From: Myxococcales bacterium
GTDB taxonomy: Bacteria; Myxococcota_A; Polyangia; Palsa-1104
NCBI GenBank assembly: GCA_003170275.1
Contig: PNAM01000062.1
Coordinates: forward strand, 1 to 61,338
Length of the DNA: 61,338 bases
Direction: 5' to 3'
Part shown: in pieces, positions 17,436 to 26,905 of the stretch
How positions within the stretch are numbered: position 1 is the stretch's first letter
Layout of the letters: each line of letters begins with the position of its first letter
Translations under genes and position numbers: made by a program
Notes under the pieces: generated by a model
What the model was told of the DNA's origin: nothing
The model's database searches: none
The model's input: the letters and a program-made list of their open reading frames with translations, nothing else

Positions 17436-18996
17436 GCGGATCGGGATCGGCGAGCTTCTGGTACAGCCGCCAGCTCCCGCGCGCGTCCACCAGCCGGATC
17501 TTTCCCTGCGCGAGCGGCTCGGCGAACGGCGCGTACTTCTCGCCCTGCACCGCCTCGTTGTGGGTCAGGAAATAGTCCCAGCCGCTGGCCATGCCGGTGA
17601 AGTTGAACCACTCGGTGTGGTTCCATGGCGGCGCCGGCAGGTACATCTTGTACTTGAGCGGGAAGCCGTAGTTGAAGTTGTAGAAGTTGTAGCCGCCGCG
17701 CCGCAGCTGCGTGTACGACGGCCACTGGTTGAAGCAGTTCACGTTCACCTGCGGATCCGAGAGCGGCGGATAGATCAGCGTCAGCGTGTTCTTGTGCAGC
17801 GGGATCTGCGCGACGAGCTGGTCGAAGCCGTCGATGTGGCGATTGAACAGCACCACCATGCGCGCGATGTCGACCACGTAGAACAGCGACGCCGCCACCA
17901 CCGGCGCGAACAGCCAGCGCCGCCAGCCGAGCACCGGGCCGCGAATGGTGAGCGCGAAGAACAGCGCGGCGAGCGGCACGTAGCGGCCGTTGATCATGTA
18001 CCAGTTGAACGGCCGCTGCATCGAGCGTGGCATGAACAAGATCGCCAGCAGCGACGCGGCCAGGCACACCTCGATCCCCAGCGCGCGCGCGCCGAGGCTG
18101 GGCTCCGTTCGACGCTGGCGCGCGGCCGACAACGCGATCAGGAACCACGAGAAGGCGAGCACCACGACCACCCACTCGTCGCGCGAGCTGGAGAGAAAGT
18201 TCAGCAGGCGCGCCGGAGCGGCGTAGAGCGTGCCGTTCCACGGATCGTTGACGAACTCGGTCGGGCCGATCATGGTCGCGAAGCCCATCGTGCTGTTGTT
18301 GCGATAGGCCCACACGCCCACCCACGCGCAGGCCAGCACCGGCACGCCGCGCAAGATCAGATTCTTCAGCCGCAACGGCTCGCGCTGCGTGAACACCAGC
18401 AGTCCCGCGCACACCAGGAACAACATGTAGGTCAAGAGGTGGAAGAAATAGATCGAGGAGCCGAGCCCGAAAACCAACAGCGCGCGCCACAGCGTCGGGC
18501 GCTCGGCGTTCTTGTCGACCAGCACCAGCACCAGCACCAGCGCGCTCATGCCCGCCGAGTAGGCGATGAACCCTTCGGCGAGGTTGAAGTTCCACACCAG
18601 CGGAAAGACGAACAGCGCCAGCCACGGGCTGCGCCCGAACCGCCGCGCCAGCGCCAGCGCGCCCGACGGCAGGCCGACCGCGTAGGCGGTGAGGAACAGC
18701 TTGTTGGCGGTCTCGACGCCGAACGGATAGGCGAGCAGGTGGCACAGGTAGTAGTGCGCCCAGTACGGCAGCGGCTTGAGGTTGAGCGTGTAGTACTTGG
18801 CGAAGTCGAAGCGCGGATCGTCGTAGTAGTGCCACACCGCGATCGCCGACAGGTGGTTGGGGATGTCGAGCAGCGGCAGGTAGCGGCCGATCCACAACGG
18901 CAGGACCGTCGCTACCATCAACAGCCAGAACGCGGCGGTGAGCGCCGGCTCCGAGCCGTCGCCGATGCGCAGACCTCGACGCAGCGCCGCGATCAC
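17407..18996 (-). CDS. Polytopic GT-C-like membrane protein, paralogue family A
   Basis: This 529-residue protein has about ten hydrophobic helices and a C-terminal soluble part. It belongs to a family with four copies in this window. Shared marks are LPLLDIPNHL in the first outside loop, KYYTLNLKPLPYW, ETANKLFLTAY, RSPWLALFVFPL, a late GGYNFYNFNYGFPLK, then WDYFLTH and GSWRLYQ near the end. The Asp in the first loop recalls the catalytic Asp of GT-C glycosyltransferases, but I cannot match a named family. The GTG start at 18996 overlaps the stop of the upstream paralogue (GTGA). Likely role: transfer of sugars from lipid carriers outside the cytoplasm (inference). Confidence 0.7.
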   Translation of the reverse strand: MIAALRRGLRIGDGSEPALTAAFWLLMVATVLPLWIGRYLPLLDIPNHLSAIAVWHYYDDPRFDFAKYYTLNLKPLPYWAHYYLCHLLAYPFGVETANKLFLTAYAVGLPSGALALARRFGRSPWLALFVFPLVWNFNLAEGFIAYSAGMSALVLVLVLVDKNAERPTLWRALLVFGLGSSIYFFHLLTYMLFLVCAGLLVFTQREPLRLKNLILRGVPVLACAWVGVWAYRNNSTMGFATMIGPTEFVNDPWNGTLYAAPARLLNFLSSSRDEWVVVVLAFSWFLIALSAARQRRTEPSLGARALGIEVCLAASLLAILFMPRSMQRPFNWYMINGRYVPLAALFFALTIRGPVLGWRRWLFAPVVAASLFYVVDIARMVVLFNRHIDGFDQLVAQIPLHKNTLTLIYPPLSDPQVNVNCFNQWPSYTQLRRGGYNFYNFNYGFPLKYKMYLPAPPWNHTEWFNFTGMASGWDYFLTHNEAVQGEKYAPFAEPLAQGKIRLVDARGSWRLYQKLADPDPPKPAVLDLP

Positions 18997-20546
18997 TCGG
19001 CCTTCCTTGCGCCGCGGACCTCGTACAGGCGCCAGTCGCCGTCGGTGCCGAGCAGCGGATAGGCGACCGAGTCGTTGGGGCCGAAGATCGAGTAGTCGTT
19101 GATCTCCTTGTAGGTGAGGATGTAGTCGTACGCGTCGGCCATGGTGGCCTTGTCGAACTGTTCCGGATGCCGCCACGGCGGAGCGGGAAGCGCGGCGTCG
19201 GGCTTCTTGACCATCGGAAAGCCGGTACCGAGCGACCACGGATCGTACCCGCCCGCTTGCAGCTGCGGATAGGCGTGGAACATCACGTACGGGAGCTGCT
19301 GCTCCGCCACCGACGGGTCGCGACCGTCGCCGTAGACCAGCGTGAGCGTGGAGGAGCCGCGACGGATGCGCGGCAGCAGGCGGCGCGCGCTGCCGGCGCG
19401 TCGATCGAACTCGCTCCACTGCTGGCCGAGCAAGAGCGGATAGACGAACGCCAGGATCGCCACCGGCACCAGCAGCAACTTGCGCCGGCCGACGATCGGG
19501 CCGTGCACCAGCAGCGCGCCGAGCAGCGCGGCGACCGAGAAGAAGCGCCCGCCGACCATCCACAGATCGACCGGCTGGTACAGGTGCGTGGGCAAGCAGA
19601 ACGGCAGCAGCGCCGCCAGGACGGCGATCAGCTCGAGCCGGTAGACATAGCCGTGCGCGCGCGCGGCGGAGTCGTCGGGATCGGTGCGCGAGGTGAGCAG
19701 CAGCGCCAGCCACAGCGCGCCGAGGAGCAGCATGATCTGGTAGGCGCGATCGCCGGGCCAGGTGGTGAGGAGCGAGCCGGGCAGCTGCTGCAGCGTCACC
19801 AGCGTCGACTCGCGCAGCCCTTCGTAGTGGAGCGCGCCCTCTTTCACCGCCGTGCCGCCATGCGCGGCGGCGCGAAACGCGTAGATGCCCACCGCCACCG
19901 ATGGGAGCATGAGCGCGACCGCGGCGGCGATGCGGCGCGGGTGCCAGCCGTGGCAAGAGAGGAGCACGCCCGCGGCGAGCCCGAAGTAGAGCCAAGGCAG
20001 CACGTGACAGAAGTACAGCGCCAGCGTGAGCAGCCCGAGCGCCGCGCCGCGCCCGCGCGTGGGAGCGTCGAGAAAACCCTCCAGCGCCCACAGCGCGAAC
20101 AGCAGCATCGCCATGCCGGCGCAAAAGCTGACGAAGCCGTAGGAGAAGTTCATGTTGTAGACGAACGGAAACGCGAACAGCGCCAGCCACGGCGATCGCC
20201 CCGTGCGCTGCGCGAGCAACCCGGCGCCCACCGGCAGCGCCAGCGCATACGCCGAGAGGAACAGCTTGTTCGCGATCTGGATGGGAAACACGTACGAGAG
20301 CAGGTGAACCGGGAACAGGTAGCCCCAATACGGCAGCGGCAACAGGTTGAGCGTGTAGTACTTCTGATAGTTCCACGACGGATCGCCGTAGCGATGCCAC
20401 AACGCGACCGCCGAGAGCGTGTTCGGCAGGTCGAGCAGCGGCAGCCATCTCGGCTGCCACAACGGCACCAGCGCGGCGCCCCACAGCACCGCGAACACCG
20501 CCACCAGCAACGGATCGCGCGCCAGCAGGTCCCGGAGCCGGTTCAT
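18993..20546 (-). CDS. Polytopic GT-C-like membrane protein, paralogue family A
   Basis: The product is 517 residues with about ten membrane helices. It is the closest relative of the downstream gene: LPLLDLPNTLSAVALWHRY, YYTLNLLPLPYWGY, QIANKLFLSAYALALP and RSPWLALFAFPFVYNMNF line up with it. The C-terminal soluble part carries GGYDPWSLGTGFPMVK, YDYILTYKE and GDWRLYE. The first gene of a two-gene leftward operon, it starts at an ATG whose 29-base spacer to the divergent family member at 20576 contains a TATAAC-like box on this strand (20567-20572). Function unknown; see the family finding. Confidence 0.7.
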   Translation of the reverse strand: MNRLRDLLARDPLLVAVFAVLWGAALVPLWQPRWLPLLDLPNTLSAVALWHRYGDPSWNYQKYYTLNLLPLPYWGYLFPVHLLSYVFPIQIANKLFLSAYALALPVGAGLLAQRTGRSPWLALFAFPFVYNMNFSYGFVSFCAGMAMLLFALWALEGFLDAPTRGRGAALGLLTLALYFCHVLPWLYFGLAAGVLLSCHGWHPRRIAAAVALMLPSVAVGIYAFRAAAHGGTAVKEGALHYEGLRESTLVTLQQLPGSLLTTWPGDRAYQIMLLLGALWLALLLTSRTDPDDSAARAHGYVYRLELIAVLAALLPFCLPTHLYQPVDLWMVGGRFFSVAALLGALLVHGPIVGRRKLLLVPVAILAFVYPLLLGQQWSEFDRRAGSARRLLPRIRRGSSTLTLVYGDGRDPSVAEQQLPYVMFHAYPQLQAGGYDPWSLGTGFPMVKKPDAALPAPPWRHPEQFDKATMADAYDYILTYKEINDYSIFGPNDSVAYPLLGTDGDWRLYEVRGARKAE

Positions 20547-20575
20547 ACCGACGGGGAATCTACCATGTTATAAAC

Positions 20576-22219
20576 GTGCGCTTGCGACTCCCGACCAAGG
20601 CCGAGCGGAAGGAATGGCTCCTCGAATGGGGCCCGTGGCTGCTCGTCTGGTTGCCGCTGGCGATGTGGTTCATCCGACCGTTGTGGGCGGTGCGCGTGCT
20701 GCCACTCGACGATCTGCCGAACCACCTCGCGCGCATCACCGCGCTGCACTATCTGAACGATCCGCGCTGGAACTTGTCGGCCTACTACGAGCGCTCGCTC
20801 GGCGCCGTGCCGTACCTCGGGCACTTCTACGTCGTGCACCTCTTGACCTACCTCTTCCGTTCGGTGCCGCGCGCCAACCTGGTCTACATGAGCGCGTACG
20901 TGGCGGGCGCGCCCTTGTGCGGGCTGGTGTTCGCGCGCGCGACCGGGCGCAGTCGTTGGCTCGCGCTGCTCTTGTTGCCGCTGTCGATCGGCATCTTCTT
21001 TCAGTGGGGGTTCATCGCGTTCTGCGTGGGCGTGATGCTCACGCTGCCGGCGTGCGCGCTGCTCTATCGCACGCTCGATCAGCCGTCGTGGAAGCGCGCG
21101 CTCGGGCTCGGCCTGCTCACCGGCACGCTGTACCTGCACCACATCCTCCCGTGGGGCGCGTTCGGCGCCTATGCGTTCCTGCTGCTCGCGATCGAGCTGG
21201 GCGCACGGCGCTGGCGCGGGCCGGTGGTCGCCGCGGCGGCGATGCTGCCGTCGGTGGGGTTGTTCTACAGCGGGCTTCAGCGCGCGCGCTCGAGTGGCTA
21301 TCTGCACGCGCACCAGACCTACGACGCGGTCAAGGACGGCCCCGCCAAGATCCTCGGCCGCGCCACCAACCTCCTCAATCTATGGCAGCAGCAGAACGTC
21401 GACGAGTGGCTGCAGATCGGGCTGGGCCTGGTGCTGCTGGTGCTGCTGGTGTCCGACGGCGGGCCGGCGCCCGACGAGCCGTGGCGCAAGCGTGCGCGCA
21501 TTCCGCTCGCGGTGGTCTCGTTCCTGCTGATGGCGCTGTTGACCCCGTTCTGGATCAAGAAGCCGTTCAACTGGTGGATGGTCAACGTGCGCTTCCTGAT
21601 GCTGGTGGTGGCGCTCGGCTGCTTTCTACCGCGCGGCCCGATCGCCGGCGCGCGCGCGATCCTGATCGGGCTCGGGCTCGGCCTCTCGACGCTCTTGCCC
21701 TATTACATGACCAAGAATTTTCGCGAGTTCTCCGCGCGCGCCGAGCCGATCCTCAAGCTGATCGCCGAGACCCCGCTCGGCTCCAACACGCTGTTTCTCC
21801 ACACGCCGTCGCAGATCGGCCAGCACCGCCCGTTCGACGATCCGGCGCTCGCGCCCGAGATGGCGCTGTGGCGCGAGATGTACAACTACCCGCTGGTCTA
21901 TCGCGGCGGCTACGATCCCTATCTCTACGACGACGGCTTTCCCATCAAGCGCATCGGCACCGCCAGGTTGAACGCGCCCAAGGTCGAGAGCGCGGCGGTG
22001 CAGGTGTGGTCGGTCGACGAGACCAAGTTCCACCCGGAGACCATGCTGTACGGCTGGGACTTCTTCATCAAGCGCGACGACTACACCGACGCCATGCCGC
22101 CCGACGGCGTGGTGCTGGTCGATCACCAGGGCTCCTACGAGCTGTACCGCAACCTGCTCAAGGACCAGCCGCTGCCCCAACCGGAGAACCCGATCGTCGC
22201 GTACCCGCCCGATCCATGA
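20576..22219 (+). CDS. Polytopic GT-C-like membrane protein, paralogue family A
   Basis: This 547-residue member diverges somewhat from the two leftward copies. The first loop is LPLDDLPNHLARITALHYL, with an extra Asp, and the second motif is YYERSLGAVPYLGHFY. RSRWLALLLLPL replaces RSPWLAL. The soluble C-terminal part keeps GGYDPYLYDDGFPIK, WDFFIKRDD and GSYELYRNL. About ten helices are predicted by eye. Translation would begin at a GTG with no clear Shine-Dalgarno site; TTATAA lies directly before it. The stop overlaps the ATG of the next gene (ATGA), so the two are likely expressed together. Confidence 0.7.
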   Translation: MRLRLPTKAERKEWLLEWGPWLLVWLPLAMWFIRPLWAVRVLPLDDLPNHLARITALHYLNDPRWNLSAYYERSLGAVPYLGHFYVVHLLTYLFRSVPRANLVYMSAYVAGAPLCGLVFARATGRSRWLALLLLPLSIGIFFQWGFIAFCVGVMLTLPACALLYRTLDQPSWKRALGLGLLTGTLYLHHILPWGAFGAYAFLLLAIELGARRWRGPVVAAAAMLPSVGLFYSGLQRARSSGYLHAHQTYDAVKDGPAKILGRATNLLNLWQQQNVDEWLQIGLGLVLLVLLVSDGGPAPDEPWRKRARIPLAVVSFLLMALLTPFWIKKPFNWWMVNVRFLMLVVALGCFLPRGPIAGARAILIGLGLGLSTLLPYYMTKNFREFSARAEPILKLIAETPLGSNTLFLHTPSQIGQHRPFDDPALAPEMALWREMYNYPLVYRGGYDPYLYDDGFPIKRIGTARLNAPKVESAAVQVWSVDETKFHPETMLYGWDFFIKRDDYTDAMPPDGVVLVDHQGSYELYRNLLKDQPLPQPENPIVAYPPDP

Positions 22220-23670
22220 TGCGACGGCACTGGGAACAGCTCGCGGTCATCGCGCTGCTCGCCTTCGCGCTGGCGGTGCGCGCCAAGGCCGCCGACGGAT
22301 GGGTGTTCGCCGGATCGGACAGCTACGGATACGTCAAGCTGGCCGAGGAGCTGCGTCTCCATGACCGCTACGCGCTCGCGCCCGCGCCGGCGCCGCTGCA
22401 CTTCGGGCGGCTGCCGCTCTATCCGCTGTTCATCCGCGCGGTCAAGGGCGAGGCGCCCGCCGAGATGAGCGGCGGCGAGGGCTGGAACCGCATCAAGCGC
22501 GCGCAGCGCTGGCTCGACGTGCTGATCGCGCTGCCGCTGCTCTACCTGATCGCGCGGCGGCTCGGACGAAGTCGCGCGGCCGGCCTGATCGCGCTGGCGC
22601 TCGGCGCGATCTGCCCGTTCACCATGCTGTACACCGGCGCGGCGCTCTCCGAGTCGCTGGCGGCGACGCTGTGCGTGGCGGCGATGGCGCCGCTGGTGCT
22701 CGGCGGCGCGCGGCCGCGCGTGTGGTTCACCGTCGCCGGCGCGCTGCTCGGCCTGGCCACGCTGACGCGCCCCGACGACGTCTTCCTGGCGGTCGCGTTC
22801 GTGCCCGCGCTGCTCGCGCTAAAGACGCCGGCGCGGATCTGGCGCGAGCGCGCGATCATCGCCGCGCTGGCGCTGGCCGGCTTCGCGGTGGTCTATTCGC
22901 CCTGGCCGCTGCGCAACTTGCACCAGTTCGGGCACGCCTACCCGGTCGGCTCGCGCGTCGATCGCTTCGGCAACCCGACGCCCAACCCCGAGGGCTGGTG
23001 GAACTGGTGCAAGACCTGGGGACCGGACACCTGGAACCAGGCCTCGCTCTCGACCTGCTTCTACGATCCGCCCTGCTCACCCAATTTCGGCGCGCACACC
23101 GAAGCGTTCGACAGCCCACAAGAGCGCGCCACCGTCGACACGCTGCTCGCACGTCGCGGGCGCGAGGGGCTCTCGGCCGGCGTCTCCGACGGGTTTCAGA
23201 AGCTCACCGACGAGCGCATCCGCCGCCATCCGCTGCGCACGGTGCTGTGGATGACCGCGCAGCGCTGGTGGAACATGTGGGTGGCGGCGCACGACGAGGT
23301 CTTGCAGACGGTGAAGGTGCCGCTCGCTCCGGTGATCCGTCCGCTGCGTCGCGCGTTCGTACCGATCTCGGGCGTGCTGTTCGTGGCCATCCTGGTCAGC
23401 GGGATCGCGCTGTCCATCGATCGGCGAACGCGTTGGCTCGCGCTGATCCTATTCGCGCCGCTGCTGTTCCGCACGCTGGCGATGGCCTACATGCTGTTCT
23501 CGATGCCGCGCTACACCGTCGAGGTGATGCCGTTCGGCTTCGCGCTGGTCGCGGTGGCGGCGGTCGAGCTCGGGCGACGCATCAGAGCGCGAATCGCGAC
23601 CGCGCCGGCGACGAGCGACCAGGCCACCAGGCCGAAGCCCGCCGCGGGCAGCCCCGACCGCGAGGTGTGA
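22216..23670 (+). CDS. GT39/ArnT-like (PMT-type) glycosyltransferase, membrane
   Basis: The product is 484 residues with about ten helices. The first outside loop holds GSDSYGYVKLAEEL, with an Asp typical of the catalytic loop of GT39/GT83 enzymes that use polyprenyl-phosphate sugars. A later ATLTRPDD loop and the MPRYTVEVMPFG segment before the last helix fit the same superfamily. The substrate is unknown. The tail after the last helix (RIRARIATAPATSDQATRPK) is oddly long, and its last 160 bases overlap the convergent GT87-like gene. The first of two tandem ATGs is used as start; it overlaps the upstream stop. Confidence 0.75.
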   Translation: MMRRHWEQLAVIALLAFALAVRAKAADGWVFAGSDSYGYVKLAEELRLHDRYALAPAPAPLHFGRLPLYPLFIRAVKGEAPAEMSGGEGWNRIKRAQRWLDVLIALPLLYLIARRLGRSRAAGLIALALGAICPFTMLYTGAALSESLAATLCVAAMAPLVLGGARPRVWFTVAGALLGLATLTRPDDVFLAVAFVPALLALKTPARIWRERAIIAALALAGFAVVYSPWPLRNLHQFGHAYPVGSRVDRFGNPTPNPEGWWNWCKTWGPDTWNQASLSTCFYDPPCSPNFGAHTEAFDSPQERATVDTLLARRGREGLSAGVSDGFQKLTDERIRRHPLRTVLWMTAQRWWNMWVAAHDEVLQTVKVPLAPVIRPLRRAFVPISGVLFVAILVSGIALSIDRRTRWLALILFAPLLFRTLAMAYMLFSMPRYTVEVMPFGFALVAVAAVELGRRIRARIATAPATSDQATRPKPAAGSPDREV

Positions 23671-24833
23671 ACCTTGCCGAGATCGATCCGATAGACGAAC
23701 AGCAGGAAGATCGTCACCAGCAGCGCGGCGCCGAGCGCGTGGGCCGCGCGTGACGACAAGGCGAGCTCGCCGGCCAGGCGTCCGTGCGCGAGCCCGACCA
23801 GCAGCGCGCCGGGCAGCATCAGGATGACGTCGTAACAGACGCTCAGCGTCGATACACCGATCATGGTAGTCATCGCGCAGGTGGCGAACAGGATCAGCCA
23901 CAGCTCGAAGCGCGGCGACCCGGCGCGCATTGCGCGGCGCGCGTTCCACCAGCACAGCCCCGTCGCCGCGAGCGCGATCAGCGAGAGCACGCGCGCGCCC
24001 GGCCCGGCCCACGACGGCGCAACTGAATTCACCACGTTGCGAAAGCTGTTGTTGTACCAGAAGTCCCAGAACATGCCGGTGCGATAGAGCACCGCCTTGA
24101 CCCCGTCGCCGAGGTAGCGCGCGACCGGTAGGAGGAACACCACCAGCCCGAGCAGCCCGCCCGCGAGCGCGCGCTTCCACGAGCGTCGATCGAGCGCGAG
24201 CAGGCCCAGGCCCGCCGCGAGCAGCGCCGGGTAGCCCTTGATCGCGGTCGCGCCGACGATCAGGAACATCGCGCTCGCGTAGTTGCGCCGCACGAACAGC
24301 AGGAGCGCGCCCCAGGACATGCACGCCATGAGGTTCTCGAGCTGCCCGCGCTCGAGCCCGAGCTCGACGCCCACGTTGAGCGCCAGGCACACGAACAGCA
24401 CTGCGATCCACAGCGGCGACAGCGTCGGGTCGCCCAGCCGCCTCAGCAGCGCCCACGCGATCGCCGCCAGCCCCGCCAGCACCAACAGGCTCAGGTGGAA
24501 CCAGATCCGCCCCGCCTTCATCCAGTCGTGCGTGATCCACGCGAGCGGCACGAGGATCAACATCGACGTCGGCGGATAGACCTGCTTGTACATGGTGCCG
24601 CCCACGTCCCAGGGCGAGTGGAACGGCGCGACCAGATCCTTGCGATCGTTGCGGTACGGATTGACGCCCGCCACCAGCGCCTGCGCGCCGACGAACACCA
24701 GCGAGAAGTCGTTCTGCCCGGGGGGAAAGCCGGGCAGATCCTTCTCGCCGATCGGGTTCACCAAGCGCCCGAGATCGGCGTACAGGACCGTGACGCAGAC
24801 GACCGCGAGGATCGCCGCGCCCCAGCGGCTCAA
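23511..24833 (-). CDS. GT87-like (DUF2029) membrane glycosyltransferase
   Basis: This 440-residue polytopic protein resembles the GT87 family of polyprenyl-phosphate-mannose dependent transferases: a first loop with FPPGQNDFSLVFVGAQAL and NPYRNDRKDL, then KQVYPPTSMLILVPLAW, and LERGQLENLM followed by a hydrophobic helix and TAIKGYPALLAAGL. The start is a TTG at 24833, overlapping the TGA of the DPM1-like gene (TTGA); no ATG or GTG lies close to the first helix. A DPM1-like synthase immediately upstream could make its lipid-linked donor. The last 160 bases run antisense into the GT39-like gene. Confidence 0.75.
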   Translation of the reverse strand: MSRWGAAILAVVCVTVLYADLGRLVNPIGEKDLPGFPPGQNDFSLVFVGAQALVAGVNPYRNDRKDLVAPFHSPWDVGGTMYKQVYPPTSMLILVPLAWITHDWMKAGRIWFHLSLLVLAGLAAIAWALLRRLGDPTLSPLWIAVLFVCLALNVGVELGLERGQLENLMACMSWGALLLFVRRNYASAMFLIVGATAIKGYPALLAAGLGLLALDRRSWKRALAGGLLGLVVFLLPVARYLGDGVKAVLYRTGMFWDFWYNNSFRNVVNSVAPSWAGPGARVLSLIALAATGLCWWNARRAMRAGSPRFELWLILFATCAMTTMIGVSTLSVCYDVILMLPGALLVGLAHGRLAGELALSSRAAHALGAALLVTIFLLFVYRIDLGKVHTSRSGLPAAGFGLVAWSLVAGAVAIRALMRRPSSTAATATSAKPNGITSTV

Positions 24834-25573
24834 CGCCGCGCTTCTTTCGGCTTGAGCTGCGCGGACAGGCGCGCCACCGACAGTCGCAGGAGCGAGAGGA
24901 TCGCCTTGGCCACCTCGGCGTTCGAGATCTTCGACTCGCCCGCCTGGCGGATCGGCAGCTCGACCGGCACCTCGTCGATCGACAGGCCCGCGGCCACGCA
25001 GGCGAACACCATCTCGAACATGAACGAGTACCCGTCGGCGCGGATCTCGTGATACGGCACGCGCTCGAGCGCGCTCACCTGGTACGCGCGAAACGCGTTG
25101 GTCGCGTCGTAGCGGATGCCCAGGAGCCCGCGCGTCAACAGGTGCGCGGTGCGGGTGACCGCGCGACGCCACAGCGGCCAGTCGCGCAGCCCGTCGGGGT
25201 GCTGGTAGCGCGAGCCGATCACCAGATCGACCCGCCTCGCCGCCAGCGCGTCGATCAGCAGGCTCACGTCCTCGGGGCGGTGCGTATAGTCGCAGTCCAT
25301 GGTGAGCAGCACTTCGTAGCCGCCGGCGATCGCGCGGTCCATGCCGAGCACGTGCGCCGTGCCGAGGCCCTGCTTGCCCGGCCGGTGGATCACCTTGACG
25401 TCGGACACGGTGCGCTGCAGCTCGTCGGCGACCTCGCCGGTGCCGTCGGGGCTGTTGTCGTCGCAGATCAAGAGCGAGGCGGCCGGTTGCAGGCGGCGCA
25501 GATCGCGCACGAGGTTGCCGAGGTTGCGCGCTTCGTTATAAGTCGGCAGGAAAATGAGAACTTTACGGCTCAA
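24830..25573 (-). CDS. Polyprenol-monophosphomannose-synthase-like GT2 (DPM1 type)
   Basis: From the TTG at 25573 the protein is 247 residues and begins, as DPM1-type enzymes do, just before VLIFLPTYNEARNLGNLV. DDNSPDGTGEV and DCDYTHRPED supply the nucleotide- and metal-binding acidic motifs, IGSRY and the late basic RQAGESKISNAEV the acceptor end. No C-terminal membrane helices are present, so it is a soluble or peripheral form. It probably transfers a hexose from a GDP- or UDP-sugar to polyprenyl phosphate. An ATG at 25639 in frame would add 22 residues and overlap the start of the divergent gene, so the start is uncertain. Downstream GT87-like gene is its likely user. Confidence 0.8.
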   Translation of the reverse strand: MSRKVLIFLPTYNEARNLGNLVRDLRRLQPAASLLICDDNSPDGTGEVADELQRTVSDVKVIHRPGKQGLGTAHVLGMDRAIAGGYEVLLTMDCDYTHRPEDVSLLIDALAARRVDLVIGSRYQHPDGLRDWPLWRRAVTRTAHLLTRGLLGIRYDATNAFRAYQVSALERVPYHEIRADGYSFMFEMVFACVAAGLSIDEVPVELPIRQAGESKISNAEVAKAILSLLRLSVARLSAQLKPKEARR

Positions 25574-25637
25574 GGCGTCGGAAACGTACGCCGAAAACGC
25601 GCTTGTACACAAGGGGGGAAGCTGGTAACCAACGCTC

Positions 25638-26903
25638 ATGTTGACGACGCGGAAGAGCTGCCGCGCTTGCGGCTCCGAAGCGCTCACACCGGTGTTGTCG
25701 CTCGGCGATCAGTACCTCGCCTCGAATTTTTCCATCTCGCCGGATTTTCCGCCGGTCGAGCGCACCATTCCGCTCGAGCTGGTGCGCTGCGATCCGGAGC
25801 GCGACCAGGCGGCGTGCGGGCTGGTGCAGATGCGCCACACCGTGCCCTCGGACCTGATGTACTCGTCGTACGGTTATCGCTCGGGCATCAACCAGACCAT
25901 GACCGACCACCTGGGCGGCATCGCGCGCGGGCTCGAGCAGCGCGTGCAGCTGCGCGCCGGCGATCTGGTGGTGGACATCGGCGCCAACGACGGCACCACG
26001 CTCCTGCAGTACCAGACCAAGGGCGCGACCTACGTTGGGTTCGAGCCGTCCAACATCCAGCCGGAGCAGCCGACCCCGCACCTGCGCTTCATCAAGGACT
26101 ACTTCTCGGCCAAGAGCCTGCGCAAGAACGTGGCCGCGGGGCGCGCCAAGATCGTCACCAGCATCGCCATGTTCTACGACCTCGAGGAGCCCAACCGCTT
26201 CGTCGCCGACGTGGCCGAAGTGCTGGCGGACGACGGGCTGTGGGTGCTCGAGATGTCGTACCTGCCGAGCATGCTCGAGAAGAATTCGTTCGACACCATC
26301 TGCCACGAGCACCTCGAGTACTACGCGCTCACCCCGCTCGAGCGGCTACTCGGCAAGCACGGGTTGCAGGTGGCGGACGCCGAGCTCAACGATGCCAACG
26401 GCGGATCGATCCGCGTGACCGCGTGCCTCGAGGGCAGCCCGCACCGCGTGCGCTCGGACAAGACCCGCGCGGCGATCTACGCGCTCAAGAAGCGTGAGTT
26501 CGAGCTCCAGCTCGACACGCCGGCGCCGTATGCCGCGTTCGCGCAGCGCATCGAGAAGATCCGCGCCGACCTCCCCGCGCTGCTGACCAAGCTGCGCAAG
26601 GAGGGAAAGAAGGTGTACGGCTACGGCGCCTCGACCAAGGGCAACGTGATCCTGCAGTACTGCGGGCTCGACAAGAGCCACCTGTACGGCATCGCCGATC
26701 GCAACCCGGCCAAGTGGGGCGCGTCGACGCTGGGCACGCAGATCCCGATCGTCTCCGAGGACGAGATGCGCGCGGCCAAGCCGGACTATCTGTTGGTGCT
26801 GCCCTGGCACTTCATGCGCGAGTTCCGTGCGCGCGAAGAGGCGTTCCTCGCCCGCGGCGGCAAGTTCATCGTGCCGGTGCCGCAAGTCGAAATCGTCTCG
26901 TAG
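25638..26903 (+). CDS. SAM-dependent C-methyltransferase, sugar-modifying type
   Basis: This 421-residue protein has the three-part layout of nucleotide-sugar C-methyltransferases such as TylC3/NovU. An N-terminal zinc-binding part begins with CRACGS (second Cys pair less clear, near CDPERDQAACG). A Rossmann domain follows with VVDIGANDGTTL near 117 for SAM, and CHEHLEYYAL near 215 where the family has catalytic His/Glu. A C-terminal Rossmann-like domain carries KVYGYGASTKGNVILQYCG near 317. The product would be a branched-chain deoxy sugar in the glycan made here. A GTG-started reductase/dehydratase gene follows after two bases. Confidence 0.85.
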   Translation: MLTTRKSCRACGSEALTPVLSLGDQYLASNFSISPDFPPVERTIPLELVRCDPERDQAACGLVQMRHTVPSDLMYSSYGYRSGINQTMTDHLGGIARGLEQRVQLRAGDLVVDIGANDGTTLLQYQTKGATYVGFEPSNIQPEQPTPHLRFIKDYFSAKSLRKNVAAGRAKIVTSIAMFYDLEEPNRFVADVAEVLADDGLWVLEMSYLPSMLEKNSFDTICHEHLEYYALTPLERLLGKHGLQVADAELNDANGGSIRVTACLEGSPHRVRSDKTRAAIYALKKREFELQLDTPAPYAAFAQRIEKIRADLPALLTKLRKEGKKVYGYGASTKGNVILQYCGLDKSHLYGIADRNPAKWGASTLGTQIPIVSEDEMRAAKPDYLLVLPWHFMREFRAREEAFLARGGKFIVPVPQVEIVS

Positions 26904-26905
26904 GC

